Positions 33,677 through 45,069 of a stretch of 64,000 nucleotides of DNA are shown piece after piece. Both the position numbers and the translations under genes were made by a program. A model generated the notes under the pieces. That model saw nothing but the letters and a program-made list of their open reading frames with translations. It made no database searches and had not been told where the DNA came from. Positions within the stretch are counted from its first letter, which is position 1. Each line of letters opens with the position of its first letter. Source of the stretch: Colocasia esculenta (taxonomy: Eukaryota; Streptophyta; Magnoliopsida; Alismatales; Araceae); the NCBI GenBank assembly GCA_014218235.1, contig CM024755.1:99304948-99368947 (forward strand), read 5' to 3'.

Positions 33677-35448
33677 ATGGATTCTCGAGGATTTGTAGCT
33701 GAGGGCCATTCCATTAATAGACCACCATTTTTTGATGGGTCTGATTACTCCTATTGGAAGAATCGCATGCAAGTTTTTCTAAGGGCACAAAACTATGAAA
33801 TCTGGAAAATAGTTGATAAGGGTCCTTATGAAAATCAGGGAGATGAGGAAAATTGGACTAGAGAGCAAATTAGGAAAGCTACTCTTAACTATAGTACCAT
33901 GAACATGCTTCACTATGCAGTTCACCCTAAGGAATATTCACGAATATCCATGTGTAAATCTGCTAAGGAAATGTGGGATAAGCTTGAATTAATGTATGAG
34001 GGAACATCTCAAGTTAGGGAAACCAAAGCAAACATACTTGTTCCTGAATATGAACTATTTATGATGAAAACTGATGAGTCAATTTCTGAAATGTTTGCTA
34101 GGTTTATGACAATTGTCAATGGACGGACGGCACTAGGTAAAGAGTACACTGATGTTGATTTGGTAAGAAAATTCGTGCGCTTTCTATCATCTATTTGGCA
34201 CACGAAAGCTACAGTGATTGAAGATTCTAAGGATTTATCCAAAATATCTTTAGATGAACTCATAGGATCTTTAATGACTTATGAAATAAATTTGAAAAGA
34301 ACTGAAGAACATATGCTTAAGGCTAAATTAGTAGCACTTAAAGCTTCATCAAGCAACAAAGAGAAAAGTCAAGAAAATTCAAGTTCTGAATAGTCAGAGT
34401 CTGATGAGGATGAACTTGCCCTCATGACTAGGCAATTCAAGAAATTTTTAAAATCAAGAAAAGAAAAATTCAATGGAAAGAAAAAATATTCTTCTGGTAA
34501 AAATAATGCTTCTTATTCAAACTTTATTGCTCGTAGAAATCAAAAAGCCAATGAAGGTGTTATTTGCTACAGGTGCAACAAAGCTGGACACATGAAGGTT
34601 GAGTGTCCTAAAGTCAAGAAAGACAAGTACAAGAAAAACAATAAAATGAAGAAGCCAAAAGCAATGATTGCAACTTGGTTGGATGAAGACCAAAGTGAGA
34701 ATGAAGAAGAGAACTCCTCAAGCTCAGAAAATGAGGAGTTATGCTTTATGGCTAACAGCAATGATGGAAAGGTAAGTTCTTCATTTGAACAGTATACTAT
34801 TGAAGATTGGGAAGATGCATATGCTACTTTAGTTGAGAAATATTCTGAAATAAGAAAAGAAAATAAACATCTAAAAAAGAAAATTGAAAATGTCATGCAT
34901 GATACTTCCTTAAATAGAAGAATTTCTGAATTGGAAAATGAAATATCTGAACTTCATGATGAAAAGGAAGAACTTCTAAATGAAATGGATGAATTTAATA
35001 TTGCATCTCAAAAGACCAACAATGACTCTGAAAAACTTTCTAAAAGAATGAAATTGCAACAAAGTGAAAAACAACAAGCTTTAGATGAAATTCAGAAACT
35101 TAAGAAGTTGCTGGCTAAAAAGGATCAAGTAATAAAAAATTCACAAATGGAAAAGAAAATCTTGATGTCTTGTTAGGTTTAAGAATGAATGCTGAAAAAT
35201 ATGGACTAGGATTCACTACAGAAAAATCAGTGAAAAATAAACCTATTGAAAAGAAAGAAAAACCTTCAAAAATTCCTTTGATAAAATTTGTAAAAAGCAC
35301 TAGTCTAGAAAACAAAAATAAACAAGGATCAAAGAAAACAGCTAAAACAATAAAAAAATTCCAAATAAAAAGAAAATGTTTAATCAATAGAAACAACACA
35401 GGTAAACACATGCTATTGAGAGGCCGACACCAGTTGACCATAAGTTGA
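33677..35448 (+). pseudogene. Element E gag, nonsense and frameshift
   Basis: The ATG at 33677 gives the copia gag domain (AEGHSINRPPFFDGSDYSYW, then KRMQ-like, CKSAKEMWDKLELMYEGTS) for 238 codons, then a TAG near 34391. The frame continues at 34424 with a canonical CCHC knuckle CYRCNKAGHMKVEC, an acidic Ser region and a coiled coil ending at 35176. A frame change follows, with a Lys-rich tail to 35448. F's gag has the same order. Both E and F change frame by -1 after this tail. Confidence 0.85.
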
Positions 35449-35904
35449 AATCTGTGCTCACTGAGTCGACACTACCTCATCATAGGTGGACCTATCCGTT
35501 TTTGAACAACAACAGAATGTTTCAAAAAAATTCAAATAAAAATCTAAAAAATTATAAAAACACAAAAACACACTTTTATGATGATTATTAGAGATCCAGG
35601 ACTTCATATCAATCTAATTGGATCAATTCTTGGAATCAATGTTATCACAATCCTCATTGGTACCATTCAAAGTCTTTCTATCCAAGATTTCCAAGATATC
35701 AATAGAATTTTTGGTCTGGATTTTCATGCATAAACAATCACACCACAATGCATAATTTCCCTGCTCATGAAAGGAAAGATACTGGTGTTTTCATTCCAAA
35801 TCAGAATGTTAAAATACCAAAAAGGGAAATCATTTTTGAAACAAAACAAAAATAAAAAATAACTCAAGTGTGAATCAGAAAAGATTTATTGTTTTTGCTC
35901 AAAC

Positions 35905-38900
35905 AAATTGATGGCCCCAACAATGTTTGGGTACCAAAATCTTTTCTTCTCTGATTTGATTTGTGCAGGAAGGTCGTGCACTCAGCTCTAATGTGTGATT
36001 TCTTGGCAGTGGGTGTTCACGACACATGACAGGAGACAGAACAAAGTTCTCATTGGTGATTGGAAAGGAAGGAGAATTTGTTACTTTTGGAGGTAAAAAC
36101 AAAGGGAAAATAGTTGGATTCGGAAAGGTTGGTAAATTCTCCTCAAACTCAATTGAAAATGTTCTGTTAGTTGATGGTTTGAATTACAATCTTTTGAGCA
36201 TTAGCCAACTGTGTGACAAGGGTCACAAAGTTGTCTTTGAATCAGACTTTTGCAAAATTCTTGATTCTTCATCTGAAGAATAAAAATTCTTTGGAAAAAG
36301 AGAAAACAATGTCTACATGATTAATCTTGATAAAAACTTTGCTGAAAACATTTGTTTGGTTGCTAATAAGAGTGAAATTGCATAGACATGGCACAAAAAA
36401 CTTGGTCATGCAAGTTTCAACATAATAAATAAACTCTTAAGGCTAAATCTAGTTAAAGGACTTCCTGAATCTCTTCCCAATGTAGAGAATCAACTTTGTG
36501 GGATATGTGCTCAAGGAAAACAAACCAGAAAATCTTGTAAAATTTTCAATGATGTACTCACTTCTAAGCTACTGGAATTACTTCATATGGACCTTTTTGG
36601 GCCAACAAGAATTCTCAGTCTTAGTGGCAAAAGATACGGATTTGTAGTCATTGATGATTTTACTAGATACACTTGGGTAATCTTTCTATCCCACAAAAGT
36701 GATGCTTGTCAAGAACTCAAGAAATTCTGTGCCACTGCCTTAATGGGTTTTTCACATAAAATCAAATCCATTTTGACTGATCATGGGGGAGAATTTGAAA
36801 ATAAAGCTTTTTCTGATTTATGTGATGAACTGAACATCTTCCACAAATTCTCTTCTCCAAGAACTCCAGAACAAAATGGAGTTATGGAAAGGAAGAATAG
36901 AACTCTTGTGGAATTGGCTAGATCCATACCTCTGGAAAGTAAATTGCTCAAATCCTTCTGGGCTGAAGCTGTGAACATAGCAAATCACATCTTGAACAGA
37001 GCATTGGTCAGACCAAAAATCAGAAAAACCTCCTATGAACTCTTGAAAATCAAAAAGCCGACTTTGTCCTATTTTAGAATATTTGGTTGCAAGTACTTTG
37101 TACATAACAACAATAAAGAAAATCTTGATAAATTTGATGTCAAAAGTCTTGAAGCCATTTTCCTTGGTTATTCAGAAATCTCTAGAGCTTATAGAGTTTA
37201 CATTCTCAAGAATAAAACTATGGAAGAATCTCCACATGTGGTTTTTGATGAAAATTCATATCAAACTGATGACTCTACATCTTGCAGGGTTCCTCAAAGT
37301 AATGAAGAAGATGACTTCATTGTCGAATCTTCACCAACTGTTGAAGAGAATGGATATCCATTTGAAAATCTGGACAATCAATCACCTACCACAAGTGGAT
37401 CAGGTAATATTGTTCCAGAACTGAATGAAACCCAAGAGGTAATTCCTGAAAACAAACTTTTAAGAGATCATCCAATTGAGAATGTAGTTTGTAATGTGCA
37501 TGATAGAGTTAGGACTGGATCATCCTTTTTGAATGTAATAAATGAAGACCCATTGGCACTAATTTCTCAAATTGAACCTAAGTCTATTGATGAAGCTCTA
37601 ACCAGTGTGGATTGGATCAATGCAATGCATGATGAACTTCTCAATTTGACATAAATCAAGTGTGGGAATTAGTACCTAGACCTAGTGATCAATCTGTAAT
37701 TGGCACTAGATGGGTATTCAGAAATAAATTGAAGTTAGGAATAAAGCTAGACTAGTTGCCAAGGGGTACAATCAAGAGTTTGGTATTGACTTTGAAGAAT
37801 CATATGCCCCTGTAGCTAGACTAGAAGCTGTGAGAATATTTCTTACTTTTGCATCATCCTTGAAATTTAAAGTCTATCAAATAGATGTTAAAAGTGCTTT
37901 TTTGAAAGGCTACATCAAAGAAAATGTTTTTGTAGAACAACCTCCCGGTTTTGAAAATGAAAATTTCATGATCATGTTTTCAAACTTAATAGGCTCTTTA
38001 TGGTCTTAAGCAAGCTCCAAGAGCTTGGTATGACTGCCTGAGCTCATTCTTGCTAAATAAAGGATATATAAGAGGTAAAGTAAACCAAACTTTGTTTACA
38101 AGAATTGTCAATAATCAAATCATTGCTATCCAAATCTATGTTGATGACAATTTTTAGGTCTACAAATAAAGAACTGTGTACTGAATTTGCTGATCACATG
38201 AAAACTGAATTTGAAATTAGTTGGATGGGAGACTTACAATTCTTTTTGGGATTGCAAGTATATCAAACTAGTGAAGGGATCTTCATAAGCCAAACAAAGT
38301 ATGTGAAAGAACTTTTGAAAAGATTTGACTTTCAGCACCTCAAGCACTCAAGCACACCAATGGCAATAAATGTAAGATTAGAGGAAGATTCATTTGGTAA
38401 GTCAGTAGATCCAAAGACATACAGAGGTATGATTGGTTCTCTACTTTATCTCACAACCTCTAGACCTGACATTCAATTTAGTGTGTGCATGTGTGCTAGA
38501 TTTCAAGCCAATCCTAAAGAAAGTCACATGTTAGCTACCAAAAGAATTTTTAAATATCTTGTTGGAACATGTGAACTTGAAATTTGGTATCCTGCTGGTT
38601 GCAAATTAGACTTAATTGCTTATTGTGATGTTGATTATGCTGGTTGTAAACTTGATAGAAAAAGTACTAGTGGCTTGTGTTTATATCTAGGTGGATGCCT
38701 AATTTTCTGGGCTTCTAAAAAACAACATTCAGTAGCTCTATCCATTGCTGAGGCTGAATATGTAGCTTCTGGTTGTTGTGGCACTCAAGTCCTTTGGGTG
38801 AAACATCAGCTCCTAGACTATAATCACAAATTAAATTGTATTCCTATTTTGTGTGATAACACTAGTGCTATTAATTTGTCTAAAAACCCAATTCAGGATT

Positions 38901-39085
38901 CACGAACAAAGCATATTGAAATAAGGCACCATTTTCTAAGGGATGAGGTTGCTAAGAAATTTTTTGAACTTCACTTCATTGAAACTGAAAAACAGATTGT
39001 TGATATTTTTACTAAGCCTCTTCTAGAAAATAGATTTTCATCTTTAAAGAGAGAGCTTGGTTTGTGCAAACTTCCACATCATTAA
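35905..39085 (+). pseudogene. Element E pol, heavily damaged
   Basis: The gag-frame segment ends near DGPNNVWVPK and pol follows in the -1 frame. A TGA lies at 35996-35998, and the protease Asp is replaced by Gly (GGC 36005-36007 in FLGSGCSRHM), so protease is inactive. GAG_pre-integrase carries further stops (36281, 36384). Integrase is open at 36587-37654 (HMDLFGPTRI, TDHGGEFEN, EQNGVMERKNR). RT has frameshifts and deletions at about 37655-38160, and the frame breaks right after YVDD. The RT end and RNase H are open at 38105-39085 (DVDYAGCKLDRKSTSG, IFTKPLLENRF). Confidence 0.85.
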
Positions 39086-40582
39086 TCTTTCATCTTGTGT
39101 TTGCAAATAAAATCTGAGTCTTTCAAATAAAAGCTTTCTTACTTTCACAAATAAATTCTCACTTCTCACATTGCATTGGCATTCTTGGTATATCAAATGG
39201 TGATTTGAAGAAAGGCAAGTCAGGCTTATCTAGACACTTTCCCTATGTGTGAGTATATGTCTCCGCCAAGTATCAAGAGCCTTTACATGCAATTGTTGAG
39301 AGGGAGCCTTGCTTTTCTATAAAACATTCCTGTTGATATCAGAATTCATGTTCATCTTGTTAGAGGAAGATTCATAACAGGTAGAATTATTTGGTATCAG
39401 AATTTTTGCTATTTGTCAATTCTTCACTTTCATGATATCAGAATTCATTCGCCCCAAAATCATCAGAATTTTTGAGTCTCGGTGCTATTTTCATATGAGA
39501 GACTTAATAAATTTTTAAAATAAATTCATTGTCCATTTAGTTTAATTTCAAAGATTCATTTTCATATCAAGGTTATGTCATCTTAATACTGAATGTCTTT
39601 AAAATGATTTGCAAAACACATGTAGGCACATGAGTGACTTTACTGTTTAACATATGCAAGTTTAAGCTTCATCTTTACCACATGGTTAGAATAATTTCTC
39701 TACATTCATTTCCATGACTTTTTTGGTCAAAGCAAACAAAATCCTGCAGAACATTAAAAGAAAATGAACAATAATCTGGAAAGATACAAATAGAGCAATG
39801 CAAATTCTTGAACCACTGAGTAACTGAGCCATTTCACCTAAAAAGTGATTTGTTTCGCGTCAAAAAGTGGCAAAAAAATTGTCAACTCTATATAAGATAA
39901 TGAAAGTTAGACCACTGAGTAATCAGGAGATCTTGCATTTGGAAAATGTGATCTTTTGTACTGAAAAGTGAGATTTAACTAATTTATTGTTGTATTCTTT
40001 CTCAGTAAAATTGAAAGAATATGCTAACTGTCATGATAGAATAGCTTAAGACTTGGATAAAGTTCATGTATACTAAGTTTAGACCTGTTATTCTACATTA
40101 TGTTACAATTAAAGCTTCTCACTTATGTGTTAAATAATTTTGTTCACTCATATAGGTCACCTTAAATTCACATTTGCACCATTATTTTAACTACATTCAG
40201 ATCATTATATTTTACTATACTTTGTGTTGAGTGTGTCCTTGTGATTAAACTTTCATGCATAATCATAAATAATAATAATCTCTCTCATATGTCAATATCA
40301 CTTTGTCTCATTTATTTTGATCATTTCTGAACATTCCTTTTTCATAACTTCAGTTCCTGAATTCCTACCTTCTTAGTTTTCATGTCTATCCTTTTGATGT
40401 TGTCAAAAAGGGGGAGAAATTCTATAGAAGGGGAAATACAATTGGTTAAAGAGGAAGGGGAAATACAATTGGTTAAAGAGGGAGAAATAAAATTGATTGG
40501 TACTTTGGTATGAGAAATGGGAGAAACTGCAGTCAGAGGGAGTATGAAGAGACCAAGTTTGAGTATTTGTTTTGTCATCATC
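39086..40582 (+). other. Element E 3' stretch without an extra ORF
   Basis: About 1.5 kb, AT-rich, no coding frame. Contains a 'CTTGGTATATCAAATGGTG' stretch and a 'TCCGCCAAGTATC' stretch homologous to the duplicated segment of F (46155-46605). An extra copy of the PPT AAAAAGGGGGAGA is at 40405-40417. Confidence 0.7.
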
Positions 40583-40595
40583 AAAAAGGGGGAGA
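40583..40595 (+). other. Element E polypurine tract
   Basis: AAAAAGGGGGAGA, one base before the LTR start at 40597; identical to the upstream copy at 40405-40417. Confidence 0.9.
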
Positions 40596-40596
40596 T

Positions 40597-40724
40597 TGTT
40601 GTGTTGAGTGTGTTTTGGAATTTCCTAATAATGTTTTCTAATGATAACCAATAAACGTCACTCATATTTTAATTTTGATGATGTCATATTGATGACATAT
40701 TGTACATATTGAATATATCACAGT
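40597..40724 (+). repeat. Element E 3' LTR, first part
   Basis: TGTTGTGTTGAGTG ..., matching the 5' LTR start. Stops at ACAGT (40720-40724), the left target duplication of F. Confidence 0.9.
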
Positions 40725-40996
40725 TGAAGGATCGAAATAAATGTGTGGAAAAGATCTAGAAGGGGGGGATGAATAGATCTTAGCCACTTTTGCGGAAGCT
40801 TAAATAATTTTTTAAAACTATTTAGAATCAGAGGCAATGTTATCAGTGAAAAGCTACTGATCTGATTAGATTGGAGTGGGTTGAAAAACTTAGATGTGAA
40901 TCAAGTTGATTAAGTGAATTAAAAACGAATCCTATGCAAGCATCTAGCGGATGAATCAGTCAAACCACAGAAAACAAATGCACAAGGATTTTTAGG

Positions 40997-41050
40997 TGGT
41001 TCGGAAATCACCCATGTGATTCCTACATCCACCCCTCACAACCCGTGAGG
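40997..41050 (-). other. Leader hairpin cassette, element F left LTR
   Basis: Plus strand: TGGTTCGG, stem 1 GGAAATCAC/GTGATTCC, CTACATCCAC, stem 2 CCTCAC/GTGAGG, ATTCACTAAC. Same stems as in E. Confidence 0.7.
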
Positions 41051-41068
41051 ATTCACTAACACAACTGG

Positions 41069-41260
41069 GTAACACACCCACTGGAGCCTGACAACTCCAA
41101 CACTGAAGAGCTTACAACTCACACCACTTCTAGAGCAAGACTACTCTAGAACAACTGAGCAAGACTGCTCAACCCACACTTGAGTTTGACAACTCAACAC
41201 TGAGCACACCGGCTCACAACAACCTGAGCACAAGGCTCACACATAGACTTGCTAGACACC
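41069..41260 (-). repeat. Mini-hairpin array in F's leader (left LTR; again at 52557-52748)
   Basis: Consecutive short hairpins with different stems: GGAGCCTGACAACTCC, TAGAGCAAGACTACTCTA, GAGCAAGACTGCTC, GAGTTTGACAACTC, GAGCACACCGGCTC, GAGCACAAGGCTC. The stem sequence changes from unit to unit while pairing is kept. Confidence 0.6.
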
Positions 41261-42399
41261 AACTTAAGACAAGATCTCCTAGCAACAGATCTAGTCGAAA
41301 TTTGAGAACACTAATGAGAATTATGCAGAAGCACTTGCATAATCTCAAGAGATATCTCAGAAGAACAGAAGTAAAGTAAAATGTATTGAAAGGCTTCGTT
41401 CTTCAAGTGTACTCCCTTGTAGAAGCTTGGATTGGGAAGAAGCTTGTAAACATGAAGTCCAAGACGATGCTCTGCAATCTGGGAGGTTGGACCTTCCTTG
41501 AATTCTTCTCCAACGATGGCTTCTACTTGATCTGCTTCCTTGAGATGCTTCAGAGGCTTCTTTAAAGATCAAACCACAATTCTCACGCCTTGAATTGGTG
41601 AGAAGAGGTCTTCAGGAAACTCCAGGAAGGCAGAGGAGGGAGACACGAACTCTTATGGCCGCCAGGAATTTTTCAGGAGGCTCTAAGAGGTTGGTTGGGT
41701 CTCTCTCTTTGAAGGCAGGCCAAAAAGGACCTTTTATACCCTTAGGATTCCAAAGATACCCTTTTGGGGTACAAGGGCACGCTTTCCAAGAGAGATTCTG
41801 ATCGCCCTAGAAGGACACGTGGCAGCCATCAGCTCTTAGGATGAAAAGTTTCCGTAGTGTGTCGACCTGCCCTGGTGGTTGTGTCGACACACTATCCCAA
41901 AGATAGAAAAACCTGTTCTGGGAGAGAGGTCCCGTGTCGACCTGCTCTTGAGTGTGTCGACCTGCTGCCCCAATTCCTCAAACTGGCTGTTCTGGGAACT
42001 GGGTCTAGTGTCGACCTGCCCTGGGAGTGTGTCGACCTGGGTACCCTTGATCTCTGGAAAACTGCCACTCGTGTCGACACACTCTTGACATGTGTCGACA
42101 CACTCTTGACATTTTTACACATTTTTTCTTTGAATCTGTGTTGATGTGTCGACACCATTGATGGGTGTGTCGACACATCTTTTGCATAAAAATGTTTGTA
42201 CCTGAAAAATAAACACATATATCATTAGTTAAATGATTTATCATGACTATAAATGATAAATGTGATTTGCAAAATACTTTTTGAACATGAATTTCAGGTA
42301 TGATGTTTTTGACATGCTTCAATTAAATTGCTTTAAGAACACTCCTTGTCATCATCAAAATAGGAGGGAAATGATATGAATTTGCATTCAACCCAACAA

Positions 42400-42412
42400 T
42401 CTCCCCCTTTTT
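42400..42412 (-). other. Element F polypurine tract
   Basis: Minus strand AAAAAGGGGGAGA, one base before the 3' LTR. A near-copy lies at 42759-42770, and CTCCCCCT cores recur at about 46109, 46201 and 46430. Confidence 0.9.
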
Positions 42413-42790
42413 GATGATGGCAACATTAAATCCATATTTGAATGTGGTTTTGATGAAGTGTGATTTTTTTAAGCAATTTTTATTGTTTAAGTTTTTGTTT
42501 TTCTTTTTGTTCATACTTGTCAATGTCCTTTTGATATTGTTCAGTAACAATTGATGATATTTTTGTGAGATACAATGTTACTTGAAATTAGAAGTTTTGT
42601 GCACACAAGTCAACAATTGAACAAGTATTCACACACAAAGACAAAAGTTTGTATTGAAGCCAATTGAAGCCAAACAACCATTTCATTCAAGCCAAACAAC
42701 CATTTCATTTCATTCAAAAGATCATTACATCAAAATATTACATTCAATTCATTCATTCTTCTCCCCCTTTGACATTATCAAAAAAAATGT

Positions 42791-44766
42791 TCATTGGGTA
42801 GAAGATGGAGGAGGAGGAGGAATTGGAGCTAGAAGCATCTCAATGTCTGACAATCTTTTATCCATTGACTTCATGCTTGACTTTATCTGTTCATGGATAG
42901 TTGTCAGCCGAGTGTGAAGATAATGCTCCATTTTATCAGTATGCTCTATCAAGGTGCTCTGAGTTCTTTTCAGTTCATCTGAAACATGTTGAGAACTTGA
43001 TGAGCCAGCTGACCAACCAGGTCTTTGCATTATCTTGAATTCCATGGTCAATGCTTTAAGCTGCTTGTCTATGTGCTCATTGAAATTCCTCATACTTTCC
43101 AAATCATCCACAAAATGAGCAAATGACAGTCTGGTGCTGGAAATCTCATGCAATGTTTGGTTGGTGTTGAAGACATCTTTTTGGGAATTTGCCAATATTC
43201 CCTTCATAACTATCTCCAACTTGTCTTGATGCTCTTTTAACTGTAGAGAGGCATCTCCCAATGTGCCAATCAACCTATTGAACCTTTGAGCTGCATAATC
43301 TGAAGCTGCCTTCTGTTCAATAAATTTGGCAGATACTGTGTTTTCCAGTCTTTGAATCCGTAGCTCAAAAGATGTGGACATGGATTGAAGTGAGGAGTTG
43401 AAGGATTCAAATTTGTCATTGAGGAATGATATCAATTCTGGTGGAACAGGAGGCCCACCAGAAGATGTGGATGGTTGGAATGAGGGTTGTGGAGAAAAAT
43501 GAGGAAGCTGAGGTGAGAGAGGAGCATGGAAAGGACTATCACCTTCATTTGTAACTTGAGGCTGATCCTCATGCATAGGAGGCTGATCCTCTTGACTTAG
43601 GGGCTGGTCCCCTTTAGCTGGAGGCTGTTCCTCTTGTACTTGGGGCTGATCCCCTTGAGCCTGAGGCTGATCCTCCTGAGGTTGGGGCTGTTCCCCTTGA
43701 ACTTGAGGCTGTTCCTCTTGAACTGGAGGAGCCTCAACCACAGCTGGTTCTTGAATCCCATAAACTTCTGGATATTCTTGAAAGTGTAGATGTTTGACTT
43801 GGGAATGGATTGGAATTTTTCATTTTCCAATGGCACACCAAAGTGCTTGAACACTAAGGTCAGATGTGCTCCATAAGGTAGAGATCTCTTGAGGTCTGCT
43901 CTTGTAGTTTCAGAAATGATTTGATAAAGAATCACATGAAGGTTGACCTTGATATCTTTGACCATGCAATAGAGTATGAATCTCTGGATATCTGTCAATC
44001 TATCCCTCCCACCACCTTGAGGGGTAACTATGGTTGTCAAGATGTGGTGAATTACCCTTAATACAGGTGGAAATGAGTTGGCATTAAACCTTGTCACATA
44101 GGTTTGTTTGGGATCTGATGGATCTGCAGGATGGCCTGTCAAGATTGAGTAGGCTTCATGTAAGTCAAATTCAAATTCATGGTAGTCAGCCCCTTCATCT
44201 GGCACTTTGAAAATGGAGGCTGCTACATCAGTTGGCATGTCTATCTCTATCCCCTTGACTTTGGATTTAAAACCTTCTTCTGTGCAGGTGAGGTTTTTGT
44301 AGAACTCTCTAACTAACCTTGGATAGCAGACTTGAAATTCAGAAATAAAAGGTATCCAAGATTGAAAGGAGAAATAGGTTTGAATTTCTGGGAGAGAGTC
44401 TGCTAATTGGGTGTCAGAAAGGTCAAGAATTCTAGGCTTCAAAATCAGTTTGGCAGCACTGACGGATTCTGAGGGTATATCCTCTTGAGACTCAGTAGAG
44501 GAAGATGAAGATGATTCCTCAGCATGGTCAGAGGAATCGCCCGAAATATCTGATCTAGGGTTTGAAACTTGTCTACCTCTGCCAGTATTGGAGGTCCTAC
44601 CTCTCTTTGAAGCTCTGAGAGGTGCAGAAGAGGATCCTGGAAGCTCTGCAGGATCATTTCTTCGCTTGGTTCTTCTTTCAATCTGTTCAACCGGAACCTG
44701 TGCCGGAACCTGCCTTGAAGAAGCCTGAGACCTTGCGCCACGGCGGGGACCCAACTTGCGGACCAT
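42791..44766 (-). pseudogene. Extra ORF of element F, one frame break between its two halves
   Basis: Sense-strand extra gene between pol and the 3' LTR. The first half starts at the ATG at 44766 (context CACCATGG). It has a basic, Ser-rich N-terminus with likely nuclear signals (RRTKRR, ASKRGR). A 'putative plant transposon protein' domain follows, with CYPRLVREFYKNL, ILTTIVTP, FILYCMVKDIKVN and SLPYGAHLTLVFKHFGVP. Near 43745, just after GFKNQLW, the frame must move by -1 to reach the second half (42791-43741): Gln/Glu/Pro repeats of seven to nine residues, a long coiled coil and a short proline run. B keeps both halves in one frame. No membrane segment. The break is either a mutation or a recoding site. 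Confidence 0.75.
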
Positions 44767-44890
44767 GGTGCAAGGAAGGAGTGGAATTTCAGAGAGGAGA
44801 TGGAAGATTGGAGAGGTGATTGAAGGGGGATGAGAGTTAGAGAGAAATGGGGAAAATTTCTTGCCGGAAAGGTGAGAGTTTGGCCGTCGG

Positions 44891-45069
44891 GTCGACCTGA
44901 TGCCCAAAAAGGGATGCAGTGGTACACTGCCCCGCAGGAACAACAAGGGTTAAGGTGAACCCGAAAGGTTTGAAAGGGTTCTGGCAAGAAGGCAGTGTCG
45001 ACACATGAGGAAGGGTGTGTCGACCTGACTGGGGTTGTGTGTCGACACGAAGGAGGATTGTGTCGACAC
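44891..45069 (-). promoter_or_regulatory. GTGTCGAC cluster upstream of F's extra ORF (putative internal promoter)
   Basis: GTGTCGACAC at 44995-45004, 45039-45048 and 45060-45069, GTGTCGAC at 45017-45024 and GTCGAC at 44891-44896. These are the same motifs that fill U3 of F's LTR. Between them and the ATG at 44766 the sense strand is CT-rich, as in TATA-less plant promoters or leaders. I see no TATA box. Confidence 0.5.

Larger units (their letters stand above)
40725..42398 (-). repeat. Element F 3' LTR (1,674 bp)
   Basis: Plus strand TGAAGGATCG ... CAACCCAACA. U3 holds ten GTGTCGAC elements, many as the palindrome GTGTCGACAC (41857-42180). The minus-strand TATAAAAG is at 41731-41738. Leader hairpins are at 41069-41260 and the cassette at 40997-41050. 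Confidence 0.95.

Noticed and set aside
42005..42322. Cys/His-rich ORF with repeated VCRH, like a zinc-finger protein
   Set aside because: VCRH arises from reading the GTGTCGACAC palindromes in F's U3; it recurs in the other LTR only because the LTRs are identical.
42791..44766. Envelope gene in F
   Set aside because: No signal peptide, membrane segment or Cys-rich ectodomain; the domain matches a plant transposon protein family and coiled coils.
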